DNA from: Candidatus Blochmannia sp. SNP
GTDB taxonomy: Bacteria; Pseudomonadota; Gammaproteobacteria; Enterobacterales; Enterobacteriaceae
Direction of reading: 5' to 3'
DNA: 64,000 nucleotides
NCBI RefSeq assembly: GCF_036549215.1
Contig: NZ_CP144371.1
Span: 372,001 to 436,000 of the forward strand
Positions 53,323 through 63,432 of this stretch are shown here, piece by piece. A program made the translations under genes and the position numbers. A model generated the notes under the pieces. The model was not told the origin of the DNA. It did no database searches and worked only from the letters and a program-made list of their open reading frames with translations. Within the stretch, counting starts at the first letter, position 1; every line of letters begins with the position of its first letter.

Positions 53323-53404
53323 GCCCGGGTGGTGGAATTGGTAGACACAAGGGACTTAAAATCCCTCGGCTTTAGCTGTACGAGTTCGAGTCTCGTCCCG
53401 GGTA
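53323..53404 (+). tRNA. leuZ: tRNA-Leu (UAA)
   Basis: Class II tRNA 14 bases after tRNA-Cys. Acceptor GCCCGGG/CCCGGGT, anticodon loop CTTAAAA with anticodon TAA at 53357-53359, variable arm CGGCTTTAGCTG, T-arm ACGAG-TTCGAGT-CTCGT. Discriminator A, as LeuRS requires. No CCA encoded. It reads UUA, the main leucine codon in this AT-rich genome. A 10-bp stem (53425-53434 with 53457-53466) follows. Confidence 0.96.
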
Positions 53405-53560
53405 GTGTTTTAAAACAGTGAGTGTGTAATAAAAATTATTTGAATATTGAAAATAGTTTTATTACATAAACTAATCATTAGTTGTTGTTAATGTATCTTG
53501 ATACGAGATGTTATATATAAATTTATAACATGGGTAATTATTGTGATTTTTGTTTATTTT

Positions 53561-54037
53561 TTAGCTTTTGATAAGTTTGCGTGTAATATTTATTGGTATA
53601 CCGGAACGATTTTTTAATGCTTCATTAACTACTTCATAATCTACATTCGAATCATTAACTAATATAGATTGTATTTTTTTATTTAAGCGTGCTATCACTA
53701 ATGTATTTAAATGATTTTCTTCTTTATTATCATGAGATAAAGGATTGTGTATTTCAAGATATTGCATACCGTTTGCTTCAACAGTGGTTTTTATAGGTTC
53801 ATTAATGAATTGTACTCTAGTACCTACAGGTACTATTTTAAAAAGAAATTCAATATCTTTAGGACGTAATCTAATACAACCGCGAGTTACTCTGAGTCCA
53901 ATTCCAAAGTTACTATTAGTTCCATGAATTGCATAGTTTTTACCTAAGTATAAAGCATACAGCCCCATTGGGTTATTAGATCCTGCTGGAAATATTGTAG
54001 GTAGCACTTCTCCACGCTTGATGTATTCATCACGCAT
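53561..54037 (-). CDS. erfK: L,D-transpeptidase ErfK/LdtA, C-terminal part of a frame-split gene
   Basis: Carries the catalytic half of a periplasmic L,D-transpeptidase that links peptidoglycan to Braun lipoprotein or cross-links it. The YkuD motif is intact: AIHGTNSNFGIG and RVTRGCIRL with the active cysteine. PAGSNNPMGLYALYLG upstream also matches E. coli ErfK. The first ATG (54037, MRDEYIKRGE) is internal to the family alignment: the matching residues NPVWIPTKN lie just upstream in the same frame, so this is not a natural start. On its own it would lack signal peptide and LysM-like region. See the nine-A tract at 54063-54071. Confidence 0.85.
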   Translation of the reverse strand: MRDEYIKRGEVLPTIFPAGSNNPMGLYALYLGKNYAIHGTNSNFGIGLRVTRGCIRLRPKDIEFLFKIVPVGTRVQFINEPIKTTVEANGMQYLEIHNPLSHDNKEENHLNTLVIARLNKKIQSILVNDSNVDYEVVNEALKNRSGIPINITRKLIKS

Positions 54038-54503
54038 ATTCTTGGTAGGGATCCAAACTGGGTTTTTTTTTATATTTTATTGAAGTTATCCAGTAATATG
54101 GTGTTGCGTTTTTGATTGTTCCAATAGCAATTGGTAATATAACGACAGTATTGCTATTTTCAGGATAATAATATAATCGCATTTCAGCGCTATTAATAAC
54201 GATACCTACATGGGGCGTATTTGGTAAAATTAATTGATGTGGGATTATTAATTTCTTTTCTGAATTTGGCAGATATACGTCAACATCTGGATTAGCTTCC
54301 AACATGTTGCTAATTCCTACTTGAAATTGTTCGGAAAAAAATTCGAGAGGGTGTATGTTATTTTTAGGCGTAAAAATTTCTATATTCTCTCCAATTAGTC
54401 TATTATTATTTTCAGGTAATGTATAAACAGTGGCATAAGCAAGATAATAACTCAATCCTATAAAGATAAATATTACATTATAAAAATATACTTTTATATT
54501 CAT
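54030..54503 (-). CDS. erfK: L,D-transpeptidase ErfK/LdtA, N-terminal part of a frame-split gene
   Basis: Encodes the signal peptide (about residues 1-24, hydrophobic then YATVYTLP), the LysM-like segment (GISNMLEANPDVDVYLP) and the start of the YkuD domain (GIVINSAEMRLYYYPENSNTV). After ITSIKYKKK the frame runs into ten unrelated residues and stops. The alignment with E. coli ErfK continues without a gap in the next frame at NPVW, exactly at a run of nine A. With eight A the two halves form one 310-residue-class protein. Confidence 0.85.
   Translation of the reverse strand: MNIKVYFYNVIFIFIGLSYYLAYATVYTLPENNNRLIGENIEIFTPKNNIHPLEFFSEQFQVGISNMLEANPDVDVYLPNSEKKLIIPHQLILPNTPHVGIVINSAEMRLYYYPENSNTVVILPIAIGTIKNATPYYWITSIKYKKKPSLDPYQEYA
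54063..54071 (-). other. nine-A tract that splits erfK
   Basis: Nine consecutive A on the coding (minus) strand between TAT and CCC. Loss of one A, in DNA or by polymerase slippage during transcription, restores the full erfK frame (Y-K-K-N-P-V-W). Slippage at such runs is established for Buchnera and Blochmannia. Confidence 0.8.
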
Positions 54504-54893
54504 AAATATTTGTGTTACTTGTGGAAATCTATATTTCTAATTGTATTTAGTATGCGATAATATTTATTATCGTAAATTTATTTTTTAATAGTCTTCAAAA
54601 AAAGTTTAACATTAATGCACATTAAAATAATGTATTTTCATCATGTAATAAAATTATAGTCAATGCTAATAATATAAGCAATAATTTTATTTATTAATTC
54701 TTAAAATTATTTTTAATTGAATAAAAGCATTTTTGAAGATTATATTATGCTATTGATTTTTAGTGAATATGAGCGTTATTTTTGATATCTATTTTTGTTG
54801 CTTTTATTTTAATAATATATATATATAATTTCTGCAATTATCCGTTGATATTTAAAATAATTTTTATTTTTATATAGTTTTTTATTTTGTGAA
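54504..54893. other. non-coding gap between erfK and lpxL
   Basis: 390 A/T-rich bases, both neighbours on the minus strand. No gene or strong structure seen. Confidence 0.5.
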
Positions 54894-55817
54894 TTAATAT
54901 AAAGAAGGTTCTCCAGGTGGACGGGTTTTAAATCTACGATGTAGCCACATATATTGATCAGGAGCTAATAGAATTACTTGTTCGACGACTTTATTAATAT
55001 ATTTGATCATGTCAATATTTGTTTCTATAGGTATTTCGTCTTGTTTGTTTGGTAAAATTAATAATTCATATCCGATAACATTAGGTAATCTACGTGCTAC
55101 AAAAGGAACAATTGCAGGTTTAGCTATTTTTGTGAGTATATAGGTCCCGATTGTACTTGCAGCATTTGATACTGCGAATAAGGGAACAAATACACTATTT
55201 TTATATCCATAATCATGGTCCGGTGCATACCAAACAATTTCACCATTTTTTAAGGCTTTAATCATGCCTTTAATATTAGCGCGATCTAACATCATTTTAT
55301 TAGATCTTAATCTCCCCTTAGTTTGTAGCCAATCTAATAACGGATTATTGTTGGGACGATAAACACCAATGCCTGGATTTATTATACCCAAAATTCGAGC
55401 CCCTAATTCTAAAGTAAAAAAATGCATTCCAATTAGTAATATACCTTTATTTTTTTGTTGTGCTTGTATTATATTTTTTAGTCCATTAATTTTAAACCAA
55501 CGTTTAATTCTATGTTCTGACCAAAACCAAGCCATTCCAGTTTCGAATATTCCCATGCCTATTGATTCACAATTTTTGTTGAATAAATCTTTTTGCTCTT
55601 GATTTGGTAAATTAGGAAAACAGAGTTCTAAATTTCGGCGAATTATACGCATGCGATTTAGCATAAAATATTTTGTAATACGACCAATTCTAGTGCCAAG
55701 ATAGTGTATTATAGGGTAGGGAAGCAGTACTAAAATATATAATGTTCCTATTCCTAACCAAATTAACCAAAATCGTGGGTGCAAAAAAGAATAATTAAAA
55801 ACTGGAAGCTTCTTCAT
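54894..55817 (-). CDS. lpxL: lipid A biosynthesis lauroyltransferase LpxL (HtrB)
   Basis: Inner-membrane acyltransferase adding the first secondary acyl chain (laurate) to Kdo2-lipid IVA. 307 aa. One N-terminal membrane segment (about residues 18-38) is followed by the acyltransferase motif HFFTLELG (His-X4-Glu, about 130), GVYRPNNNPLLDWLQ and WYAPDHDYG. The C-terminus QYMWLHRRFKTRPPGEPSLY is near identical to E. coli. The ATG at 55817 matches the E. coli length; a TTG two codons upstream is in frame. lpxM is absent from its usual place near pykA. Confidence 0.95.
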   Translation of the reverse strand: MKKLPVFNYSFLHPRFWLIWLGIGTLYILVLLPYPIIHYLGTRIGRITKYFMLNRMRIIRRNLELCFPNLPNQEQKDLFNKNCESIGMGIFETGMAWFWSEHRIKRWFKINGLKNIIQAQQKNKGILLIGMHFFTLELGARILGIINPGIGVYRPNNNPLLDWLQTKGRLRSNKMMLDRANIKGMIKALKNGEIVWYAPDHDYGYKNSVFVPLFAVSNAASTIGTYILTKIAKPAIVPFVARRLPNVIGYELLILPNKQDEIPIETNIDMIKYINKVVEQVILLAPDQYMWLHRRFKTRPPGEPSLY

Positions 55818-56135
55818 GTGCAATTAATTTTATCAAATGAATATATAAATGTATAAGTGTTATATTTATAAATAAATTGTGTTTACTACATTATCTAATA
55901 GAAATCTATATAATTTTTAGATATAAAAATTAGCTTTATAAATGTATTTATGTAAAAAAGCAATATTTGTGTTAATTAATCGTTTTTGTTAATTTGTGGT
56001 AATACTATCTGACTTATGTATATCATATAAGTTTATTTTATAAAAAATTAAAAATTAATCTTTTGAGATTTAAATGTTATTTAATCATATGAAAGATAAT
56101 TAGATATAAATTAATTTTCAGAAGTTATTTCGCTA
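55818..56135. other. non-coding gap between lpxL and rne
   Basis: 318 A/T-rich bases downstream of rne. Nothing recognised. Confidence 0.5.
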
Positions 56136-58700
56136 TCATTTAATAGCATTATTGTATTTTTTAGGATCATTTTTAGCCTGCCGTTGTTGTAAGCGTTGTT
56201 TGAGATTTATACGAAAATGACGAGAAGAACGACGTAATCGACGAATAAATCGTGGATAACTATAGTTGTTTTTTTCTTTTTCTTGGTGATTTATTTTATT
56301 AGAATGTGTAATAACATGATGATCGACATATGGATAGTGTATCATAGTATTGTTAATAGTTTTAATATTTTCAATAAGGTTAGTATTTAGTTTAGTAGCC
56401 GTGGTTTTTTTTTCAAAAATATGGGAATGTAGTATATCATGTGTTTTATAATGGTTTATGTTTATAGGCGTTGATTCTCTGTTTGTTATTATATTCAAGG
56501 GAGATTTAAATTGATGTGTTTTTAACCATATCCAAGGTTCTAAATCGTTTATTTTTTTTAAGTTTTTATGTTCAATATCCTGTTTATGCCTTTTTTTACA
56601 TTTTTGTTCAGATATTTTGTTTATTATTTTTTTAATGGATGATTCCTGATTAGGATAATCAGGACTAAATTTAGTTTTGTTGGTATTTTTAATAAATTTT
56701 GATAGAGATATCATATTGTCATTGTTTTTATCGAGGTAATTTTTTATTTTTTTATTATTACTTAAGTTAGTTGTATTTTGTATGTTATGGTTGTAATTTT
56801 TTTTATTATTGTTATTAATATATTTAGAATAAGAGTTTTGACGTAATTTATAATTATAATTTAAATTTTGGGATGGTTTTTTTTTATATATAGCTTTAAT
56901 ATATATCCAACTGATACATTTTTTTATTATTCTTAACAATTTTTGTTTTATATTATCGCTAATACATGAACAAATTTTTTTATTTAAATAATTTATAATA
57001 TTATTAAGCCATGGAATTCTTTTTTCTGATTTAGATTGCAGCGTATAATTTTTATAACGGAAAATTTTATTGCAAGCAGATGTTAAATTTGGAACGATAT
57101 CTGTTTTTAGTTGTGGTTTTTCTGAATTATAAGTGTAAATTGAAGACGCTGTTTCTCCTGATGATTGAATTGTTTCGTGATTTTGGTTTGTTGCTAATAA
57201 ATAACTTGGTTTATTATTTATTTCTCCTTTGCGTATACGTCGTACCTCATAATTTGGAGTTTTCATGTGTTCATAAGGAACTATAATAGCTCGTACTCCT
57301 TTTTGTCGTTGTTCTATATCGCTAATAGCTTTTCGCTTCTCATTAAGCAAATACGAGGCGATAACTACCGGAACGATAGCGTGTACTTCATAGGTATTGT
57401 TTTTTAGCGCTTCTTCTTCAATTAAACGTAAAATGGATAAGGATAAAGATTCATTATCACGAATACTACCTGTGCCACTACAACGTGGGCAAATATAATG
57501 ACTTGATTCTCCTAATGATGTGCTTAGTCGTTGTCTAGATAATTCTAATAAACCAAATTTAGAAATACGTCCTATCTGAATGCGAGCACGATCCTGATGT
57601 ACTGCTATTTTTAAGTTATTTTCAATTTCCCGTTGATGTTGAATTGAGATCATATCTATAAAATCTATAACAATTAAGCCAGCTACATCACGAAGACGTA
57701 ACTGACGTGCTATTTCATCAGTTGCTTCTAAATTAGTATTAAAAGCTGTATCTTCAATATCTAATCCTTTAGTAGAACGCGAAGAATTAATATCGATTGC
57801 TGTTAAAGCTTCAGTGGTATCAATAACAATTGATCCTCCAGACAACAACCGTACTTCACGCTGGAATGCTGATTCTATTTGAGATTCTATTTGATAATGA
57901 CTAAATAAAGGAATATCTCCGTTATATGATTTTATTTTTTTAGCGAAGTCTGAACGACCTAAAGAAATTAGGTGTTCTTTGGCTACATTTAAAATTTTAG
58001 GATTATCAATTAAAATTTCTCCTATGTCTGGCCGTAAATAATCTCGAAATGCACGTACGATAACGTTACTGTCTTGATGAATTAAAAAAGGAGCTAGTTG
58101 ATTAGCTGCAGTATCTTGAATAGTTTCCCAATGCTGTAAGAGAGAAGTTAAATCCCATTCTAATGCTTCAATAGATTTTCCTACTCCAGCAGTACGAATA
58201 ATTAAACTCATTCCTTCAGGTAAATTTAAAGTAGATAAAGTTTCTTTTAATTCTACACGATCATTACCTTCAATGCGTCTTGAGATTCCGCCAGATTTAG
58301 GACTATTTGGCATAAGCACTAAGTAACTTCCTGCTAAACTAATAAAAGTAGTTAGTGCAGCGCCTTTATTTCCTCTTTCTTCTTTGTCTACTTGTACAAG
58401 CAGTTCTTGTCCTTCGTATAAAATTTCTTTAATATTAAACTTATTATAAGAAGATGATGAATAAAGAAAATACTCACGAGTAATTTCTCTTATCGGAAGA
58501 AATCCGTGTCGTTCAGCTCCATAATCCACAAATACTGCTTCTAAACTCGGTTCTATACGAATAATTTTACCTTTATAAATATTTGCTTTTTTTTGTTCAT
58601 GACCTATTGTTTCAATATCTAGGTCGTATAATCGCTGTCCATCTACTAATGCTACTCGTAATTCTTCTTGTTGAGTAGCGTTAATTAACATTCTTTTCAT
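56136..58700 (-). CDS. rne: ribonuclease E with degenerate C-terminal half
   Basis: Main endonuclease of mRNA decay and of rRNA and tRNA processing. Residues 1-510 form the conserved catalytic half: S1 domain ([31 protein letters not shown]), 5' sensor region, DNase I-like domain with catalytic Asp in [11 protein letters not shown] (about 300), and the zinc-link CPRCSGTG (about 404). At 854 aa it is about 200 shorter than E. coli (1061). Residues from about 515 are a Lys/Asn/Ser-rich low-complexity tail with no recognisable enolase, RhlB or PNPase sites. Only an Arg-rich end ([21 protein letters not shown]) resembles an RNA-binding patch. It is divergent from rluC as in E. coli. Confidence 0.94.
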   Translation of the reverse strand: MKRMLINATQQEELRVALVDGQRLYDLDIETIGHEQKKANIYKGKIIRIEPSLEAVFVDYGAERHGFLPIREITREYFLYSSSSYNKFNIKEILYEGQELLVQVDKEERGNKGAALTTFISLAGSYLVLMPNSPKSGGISRRIEGNDRVELKETLSTLNLPEGMSLIIRTAGVGKSIEALEWDLTSLLQHWETIQDTAANQLAPFLIHQDSNVIVRAFRDYLRPDIGEILIDNPKILNVAKEHLISLGRSDFAKKIKSYNGDIPLFSHYQIESQIESAFQREVRLLSGGSIVIDTTEALTAIDINSSRSTKGLDIEDTAFNTNLEATDEIARQLRLRDVAGLIVIDFIDMISIQHQREIENNLKIAVHQDRARIQIGRISKFGLLELSRQRLSTSLGESSHYICPRCSGTGSIRDNESLSLSILRLIEEEALKNNTYEVHAIVPVVIASYLLNEKRKAISDIEQRQKGVRAIIVPYEHMKTPNYEVRRIRKGEINNKPSYLLATNQNHETIQSSGETASSIYTYNSEKPQLKTDIVPNLTSACNKIFRYKNYTLQSKSEKRIPWLNNIINYLNKKICSCISDNIKQKLLRIIKKCISWIYIKAIYKKKPSQNLNYNYKLRQNSYSKYINNNNKKNYNHNIQNTTNLSNNKKIKNYLDKNNDNMISLSKFIKNTNKTKFSPDYPNQESSIKKIINKISEQKCKKRHKQDIEHKNLKKINDLEPWIWLKTHQFKSPLNIITNRESTPININHYKTHDILHSHIFEKKTTATKLNTNLIENIKTINNTMIHYPYVDHHVITHSNKINHQEKEKNNYSYPRFIRRLRRSSRHFRINLKQRLQQRQAKNDPKKYNNAIK

Positions 58701-59210
58701 TATAATTTTTACTCAATGTTGATATATTGAAATGTAGATATTTTAATTTAAATATTTAATAGTTTTCAGTATTATTGTAAATTTGATATTCAATAGGTTT
58801 GCAGTGATAACTTAAATATATAATTATTTTATTTATAAGGTCTTTGGTATTATGAATAACTATGTATTTATGCAAACTATAATATTAGTTATTGATAGAT
58901 TATTACATTTACATAACATTATTTATGATGATGTTTATCATGTGTAATTTCTGTAATATGTTATTTATAAGTAATTGTATTATAATTATACGAGTCAATA
59001 GCTATGTTTGATAACAAATTAAAAAATAATAATTTATATATATATGTAAAAGTATAGTTAAATATTTAAAAATTATTAATTTTTTAAATATTTAACTATA
59101 CTAGTTTTGTTTATTTATTATTTAGTTTAGCCTGTTTTAGTTGGCTATAATTGTTATTTCTTCTATTTTGTTATTATATTCAAACAATTACGTAATTACC
59201 ATGGTTTCTT
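58701..59210. other. divergent gap between rne and rluC
   Basis: 510 bases. In E. coli rne has a long structured 5' leader used for autoregulation. Here the notable structure is the 22-bp inverted repeat at 59051-59102. No gene. Confidence 0.55.
59051..59102. repeat. perfect inverted repeat, 22-bp arms, 8-base loop
   Basis: 59051-59072 is the exact reverse complement of 59081-59102. It lies between divergent genes, 108 bases before rluC and 350 from rne. On minus it could form part of a long rne leader. Confidence 0.8.
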
Positions 59211-60221
59211 ATGAAAGAACATGATATTCATACGCATTTTATTATAATTTCTTCAAATTTTTCTGGTCAAAGAATTGATAATTTTTTGAATACTTATTTT
59301 AAAGTAGTCCCTAAATCTATGATTTATAGGATTATACGAACTGGCGCAGTACGTATTAATAAAAAAAGAATTAAATTTCAATATAAATTAAAAATAGGAG
59401 ATGTATTACGAATTCCTCCAGTAAGAAGGATACATTCAAATGGATTTGATATAAAATATATGAAAGAAATTGAATTCTTACAAAATATCATAATTTATGA
59501 AGATGATTATTTATTAGCACTTAACAAGCCAACTGGCATTGCTGTGCATGGAGGAAGTGGGCTTAAGTTTGGTATAATTGAGGGATTACGAGCATTACGT
59601 CCTAAGGATCAGTTTTTAGAATTAGTTCATCGTTTAGATCGAGAAACTTCTGGTGTATTATTAGTGGCTAAAACCCGCACTTCTTTGGTATTTTTACATG
59701 AACAGTTACGTGTAAAAAATATGAAGAAAGAATATTTAGCTTTGGTACATGGAAAGTGGGATATAAACGTAAAGATAATATCTGAGCCGTTGTTTAAAAA
59801 ATCTATTTTATTGGACAATAAGATTGTTTATAGAAGTTCAGAAAAAGGAAAATTATCTACGACTCATTTTAAAATTAAAGAACAATTTGAAGGAATAGCA
59901 ACGTTGCTGGTAATTAAACCTATTACCGGACGTACACATCAAATTAGAAAACATACTAAATATTCGAATCATCCTATTGTAGGAGATAGTGTGTATGGTG
60001 ATTATAAATCTAATATTCAATTTAAACAATTTGGATTTAATCGATTATTTTTACACGCTTCTATGTTGTGTTTTACGCATCCAAATACAAGGGAAAATTT
60101 CTATGTATATGCGCCATTAGACCAACTATTTTACAATTGCTTATTTTTTTTGAGAAAATTAATTACAACTAGATCTAATTGTTCGTTAGAAAGTATTGTA
60201 AAAAATATAAACAATAATTAA
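59211..60221 (+). CDS. rluC: 23S rRNA pseudouridine synthase RluC
   Basis: Makes pseudouridine at 955, 2504 and 2580 of 23S rRNA (E. coli numbering). N-terminal S4 RNA-binding domain (QRIDNFLNTYFKVVPKSMIYRIIRTGAVRIN, about residues 20-80), then the RluA-family catalytic domain with the nucleophilic Asp in ELVHRLDRETSGVLL (about 145) and TGRTHQIRKH. At 336 aa it is about 17 longer than E. coli through a short C-terminal tail and loops. The usual downstream yceF and yceD are absent; a 1-kb gap follows. Confidence 0.94.
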   Translation: MKEHDIHTHFIIISSNFSGQRIDNFLNTYFKVVPKSMIYRIIRTGAVRINKKRIKFQYKLKIGDVLRIPPVRRIHSNGFDIKYMKEIEFLQNIIIYEDDYLLALNKPTGIAVHGGSGLKFGIIEGLRALRPKDQFLELVHRLDRETSGVLLVAKTRTSLVFLHEQLRVKNMKKEYLALVHGKWDINVKIISEPLFKKSILLDNKIVYRSSEKGKLSTTHFKIKEQFEGIATLLVIKPITGRTHQIRKHTKYSNHPIVGDSVYGDYKSNIQFKQFGFNRLFLHASMLCFTHPNTRENFYVYAPLDQLFYNCLFFLRKLITTRSNCSLESIVKNINNN

Positions 60222-60335
60222 TAATTAAAAAATTGTGTATTATTGACTTGATGAAATAAGTTATGCACATCATAAAATTAAAAGGAAAATATCGTTATTT
60301 TTGCTATTTTATATTTTGACGTGATTAATCTTATA

Positions 60336-60370
60336 TTAAGAAATAATATGTATTATATATTATTTCTTAA
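60336..60370 (+). repeat. 14-bp perfect hairpin after rluC
   Basis: 60336-60349 pairs exactly with 60357-60370 around a 7-base loop, 115 bases past the rluC stop. No long T-run; possibly the rluC transcript end. Confidence 0.5.
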
Positions 60371-60640
60371 ATAATTTTAAGATTATTGTTATATCATAAA
60401 AAATATAATTAACAAAGATATTGAATTAATTACATAGTTTATAACAGGGCAAATTTTAATATTATTAAATAATAGGTTTTATATTAATTATATAATCAGT
60501 TGTTTTGTAAGTTAATATTATTTAAACAATGTTTAGATGACTTTATCTTAAAAAATAAAAGTTAACTGATTATTTGAATAGATTGTGAATAATATATGTG
60601 TTTAATGGTTTTAATTATAAATTACTATAAATAAAAATTT

Positions 60641-60662
60641 ATATATATATATATATATATAT
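60641..60662. repeat. (AT)11 dinucleotide run
   Basis: Uninterrupted AT repeat in the rluC-rpmF gap. Confidence 0.8.
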
Positions 60663-60939
60663 TCAGGATATAGCTATGTAATCCTATATATAGGATGAAG
60701 TTTATCTAGACAGTTGAGTTTTATTAGATATATTATTTAATTTTGTTATTAAGGTGATATATTAATATGATTAATAGTACTAAGGCGTGGTATTGATGCT
60801 GATTTTTAGCTCTGGATTCTTACTGTGAGAAGCCTAGTAAGTTTATAAAATTAAGACAGAAATAATACATCATTATGATAATGTTAATAGTATAATGACA
60901 AGTTATGATTTATATATAACTTATATATGTATATGTGAT

Positions 60940-60982
60940 AATTCTATCACTTTTATTTAATTTAAATAAAAGTGATAGAATT
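60940..60982. repeat. near-perfect palindrome, 21-bp arms, 1-base centre
   Basis: 60940-60960 is the exact reverse complement of 60962-60982 with one central base. The core ATTCTATCACTTTTATTT is not a simple repeat. On plus it is followed by TTC TTG, no long T-run. It lies about 240 bases upstream of rpmF. Confidence 0.7.
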
Positions 60983-61224
60983 TCTTGTGATTGCATAAAA
61001 AGTAATATAGATAGGTTAATATTTGTGGACTGATTAAATATCAAATAAAGTATATTTATAGTAAAAATGTTTTATAGAGTAAAAATTAGAAAAATATTAT
61101 TAATTTGAAAAATATATTATATTTAATTAAATAAACGTGTACTTTAATTGTTTGGTCGATTTAATTAATATTATACTAGTCATTTAGATAACAAAATAAT
61201 ATTAAAATAAAAGGAGAGTGTAAT

Positions 61225-61395
61225 ATGGCTGTACAGCAAAATAAATCTACTCGTTCTACAAGAGGAATGCGTCGTTCTCATAATGCATTGTGTCCAGCTA
61301 CTATATCAGTAGATCGAATATCTGGAGAAATACATCGACGCCATTATATTACTTTTAATGGATTTTATCGCGGAAAAAAAATGATTGAGAAGTGA
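61225..61395 (+). CDS. rpmF: 50S ribosomal protein L32
   Basis: A 56-residue large-subunit protein. The start [22 protein letters not shown] matches E. coli L32 with few changes; the rest ([29 protein letters not shown]) aligns with one residue deleted in the middle. A strong AAGGAGAG site precedes the ATG. It starts the rpmF-plsX-fabH-fabD cluster, an arrangement kept from E. coli that ties ribosome and lipid synthesis. Confidence 0.96.
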   Translation: MAVQQNKSTRSTRGMRRSHNALCPATISVDRISGEIHRRHYITFNGFYRGKKMIEK

Positions 61396-61398
61396 TTT

Positions 61399-62448
61399 TT
61401 GAACAATGATATACAGCCGCAAAATGTAGTTCTTGCATTAGATGCAATGGGTGGTGATTTTGGTCCTGTTGTGACGGTACCTGCTTCATTACAAGCATTG
61501 TCTTTATATCCAAAACTTGAAGTATTGCTTGTTGGAAATCCTGATGTAATCTTGCCCATTTTATCAGCATCAAGGTCTGCATGTGTTGAGAGATTAACTG
61601 TTATTCCAGCAAAATTGGTAATAGGTGGAGATGTTAGGCCTGCTCAGGCAATTAGAGTAAGTAAAGATACTTCGATGCGTGTAGCTTTAGAACTTATTAA
61701 GTCAGGTCGTGCTCAGGCTTGCGTGAGTGCAGGTAACACAGGAGCGCTTATGGGTTTATCTAAATTAGTTCTTAAGTCTATCAATGGCATTGAACGTCCT
61801 GCTTTAACAACATTACTGCCCCACCAAAAACAAGGAAAAACCGTTATTTTAGATTTAGGTGCTAATATTTCATGTGATGGTGAAATGTTAGTACAATTTG
61901 CAATTATGGGTTCGGTGTTATCAGAACAAATTTTGGGCGTGAGTAATCCAAGAGTAGCGTTATTAAATATTGGATCAGAAGAAACTAAAGGATTAGACAA
62001 TATTCGTCATGCTTCAGAGATATTACACACCATTTCATCAATTCATTATGTTGGTTATATCGAAGCAAATGATTTATTAATAGGCAAAACAGATGTTTTA
62101 GTTTGTGATGGCTTTGTTGGTAATATTACTTTAAAGACTATGGAAGGAGTTATAAGAGTTATTTTATCAACATTGCAACCATCAGACAAGGAAAATAATT
62201 TGAATTGGTTTATGCAAAGTATTACTTTTTGGATAAGTAAATATCTGTTTAATAAATTTAGTCAATTTCATCCTGATCGGTATAATGGTGCTTATTTGAT
62301 AGGCTTACGTAATACGGTAATAAAAAGCCACGGTGCGGCTAATCAACGTGCATTTACTGCTGCTATTGCGCAAGCAATTCATGCTGTAGAACGAAAAATT
62401 CCAGAAAGGATCTTTGCTCGATTAAGTACAGTATTATCTAAAAAATAA
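61399..62448 (+). CDS. plsX: phosphate acyltransferase PlsX
   Basis: Makes acyl-phosphate from acyl-ACP for phosphatidic acid synthesis. 349 aa with [12 protein letters not shown] (about residues 12-23), [29 protein letters not shown] and [15 protein letters not shown]. The start is TTG at 61399, three bases after the rpmF stop; no ATG precedes the conserved core, so the non-ATG start and coupling to rpmF are well supported. A few residues shorter at the C-terminus than E. coli (356). Confidence 0.95.
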   Translation: MNNDIQPQNVVLALDAMGGDFGPVVTVPASLQALSLYPKLEVLLVGNPDVILPILSASRSACVERLTVIPAKLVIGGDVRPAQAIRVSKDTSMRVALELIKSGRAQACVSAGNTGALMGLSKLVLKSINGIERPALTTLLPHQKQGKTVILDLGANISCDGEMLVQFAIMGSVLSEQILGVSNPRVALLNIGSEETKGLDNIRHASEILHTISSIHYVGYIEANDLLIGKTDVLVCDGFVGNITLKTMEGVIRVILSTLQPSDKENNLNWFMQSITFWISKYLFNKFSQFHPDRYNGAYLIGLRNTVIKSHGAANQRAFTAAIAQAIHAVERKIPERIFARLSTVLSKK

Positions 62449-62461
62449 TAATTAAATATAC

Positions 62462-63415
62462 ATGTTTACTAGAATCCTTGGAACAGGGAGTTATTTACCT
62501 CAACACATTAGATCTAACGTTGTTTTAGAAAAAATGGTAGATACATCGCATGAATGGATTGTTGCTCGTACTGGCATTCAAGAACGTCGTATTTCTAGTT
62601 CTGACGAAACTGTAGCTAAAATGGGTTATTTTGCTGCTAAACGAGCTTTAGATATGTCTTGCATACATGCTGATAAGATAGGTATTATTATTGTCGCGAC
62701 CACTTCTTCTAGTCATGCATTTCCTAGTTCAGCATGTCAAATTCAACGCGATTTACATATACGAGATACTATTGCTTTTGATTTGTCAGCGGCTTGCTCT
62801 GGATTTGTTTATGCGCTAGGCGTAGCAGATCAATATATTAAAAGTGGAAGTGTGGATTATGCTTTAGTTATAGGATCAGACACTTTAAGTCACACTTTAG
62901 ATCCTAGAGATCGTGGGACATTAATTTTATTTGGTGATGGAGCAGGTGCAGTAATACTTGGTCGCTCCAAAACACCAGGCATTATTTCTACTCATTTACA
63001 CGCAGATGGATATCATGGAGATTTATTAACTCTTCCCAATTATAATAGAAAGAATCCGACTATATCTAATTATTTAACAATGTCTGGAAATAAAGTATTT
63101 AAAATAGCTGTTTCTGTTTTAGCACGTGTTATTGATGAAACTCTTAATATTAATAATTTACATCAAGATGAGTTAGATTGGTTAGTGCCTCATCAGGCTA
63201 ATTTACGAATTATTTCTGCTACTGCTAAACGATTAGATATGGATATGAAAAAAGTAGTAGTTACACTTGATAGACATGGAAATACATCTGCAGCTTCTGT
63301 TCCCTTAGCTTTGGATGAAGCTGTTCGTGATGGTCGTATTAAATCAGGCCAATTAGTATTATTAGAAGCGTTTGGAGCTGGGTTTACTTGGGGTTCGGCG
63401 TTATTACGATTTTAA
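62462..63415 (+). CDS. fabH: 3-oxoacyl-ACP synthase III
   Basis: Starts fatty acid synthesis by condensing acetyl-CoA with malonyl-ACP. The 317 aa equal E. coli. The catalytic triad is complete: Cys in [13 protein letters not shown] (about residue 112), His in VPHQANLRI (about 244) and Asn in [11 protein letters not shown] (about 274). It begins 13 bases after plsX without a visible ribosome site, so it probably relies on coupling. Confidence 0.97.
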   Translation: MFTRILGTGSYLPQHIRSNVVLEKMVDTSHEWIVARTGIQERRISSSDETVAKMGYFAAKRALDMSCIHADKIGIIIVATTSSSHAFPSSACQIQRDLHIRDTIAFDLSAACSGFVYALGVADQYIKSGSVDYALVIGSDTLSHTLDPRDRGTLILFGDGAGAVILGRSKTPGIISTHLHADGYHGDLLTLPNYNRKNPTISNYLTMSGNKVFKIAVSVLARVIDETLNINNLHQDELDWLVPHQANLRIISATAKRLDMDMKKVVVTLDRHGNTSAASVPLALDEAVRDGRIKSGQLVLLEAFGAGFTWGSALLRF

Positions 63416-63432
63416 TACAAGAGAGAAATATT

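Larger units (their letters stand above)
60222..61224. other. 1.0-kb non-coding gap between rluC and rpmF
   Basis: In E. coli yceF (maf-type) and yceD occupy this place; no remnant is clear. It holds a 14-bp hairpin after rluC (60336-60349 with 60357-60370), an (AT)11 run (60641-60662), a G/C-richer patch at about 60780-60860 without a frame, and the 21-bp palindrome at 60940-60982. Confidence 0.55.
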
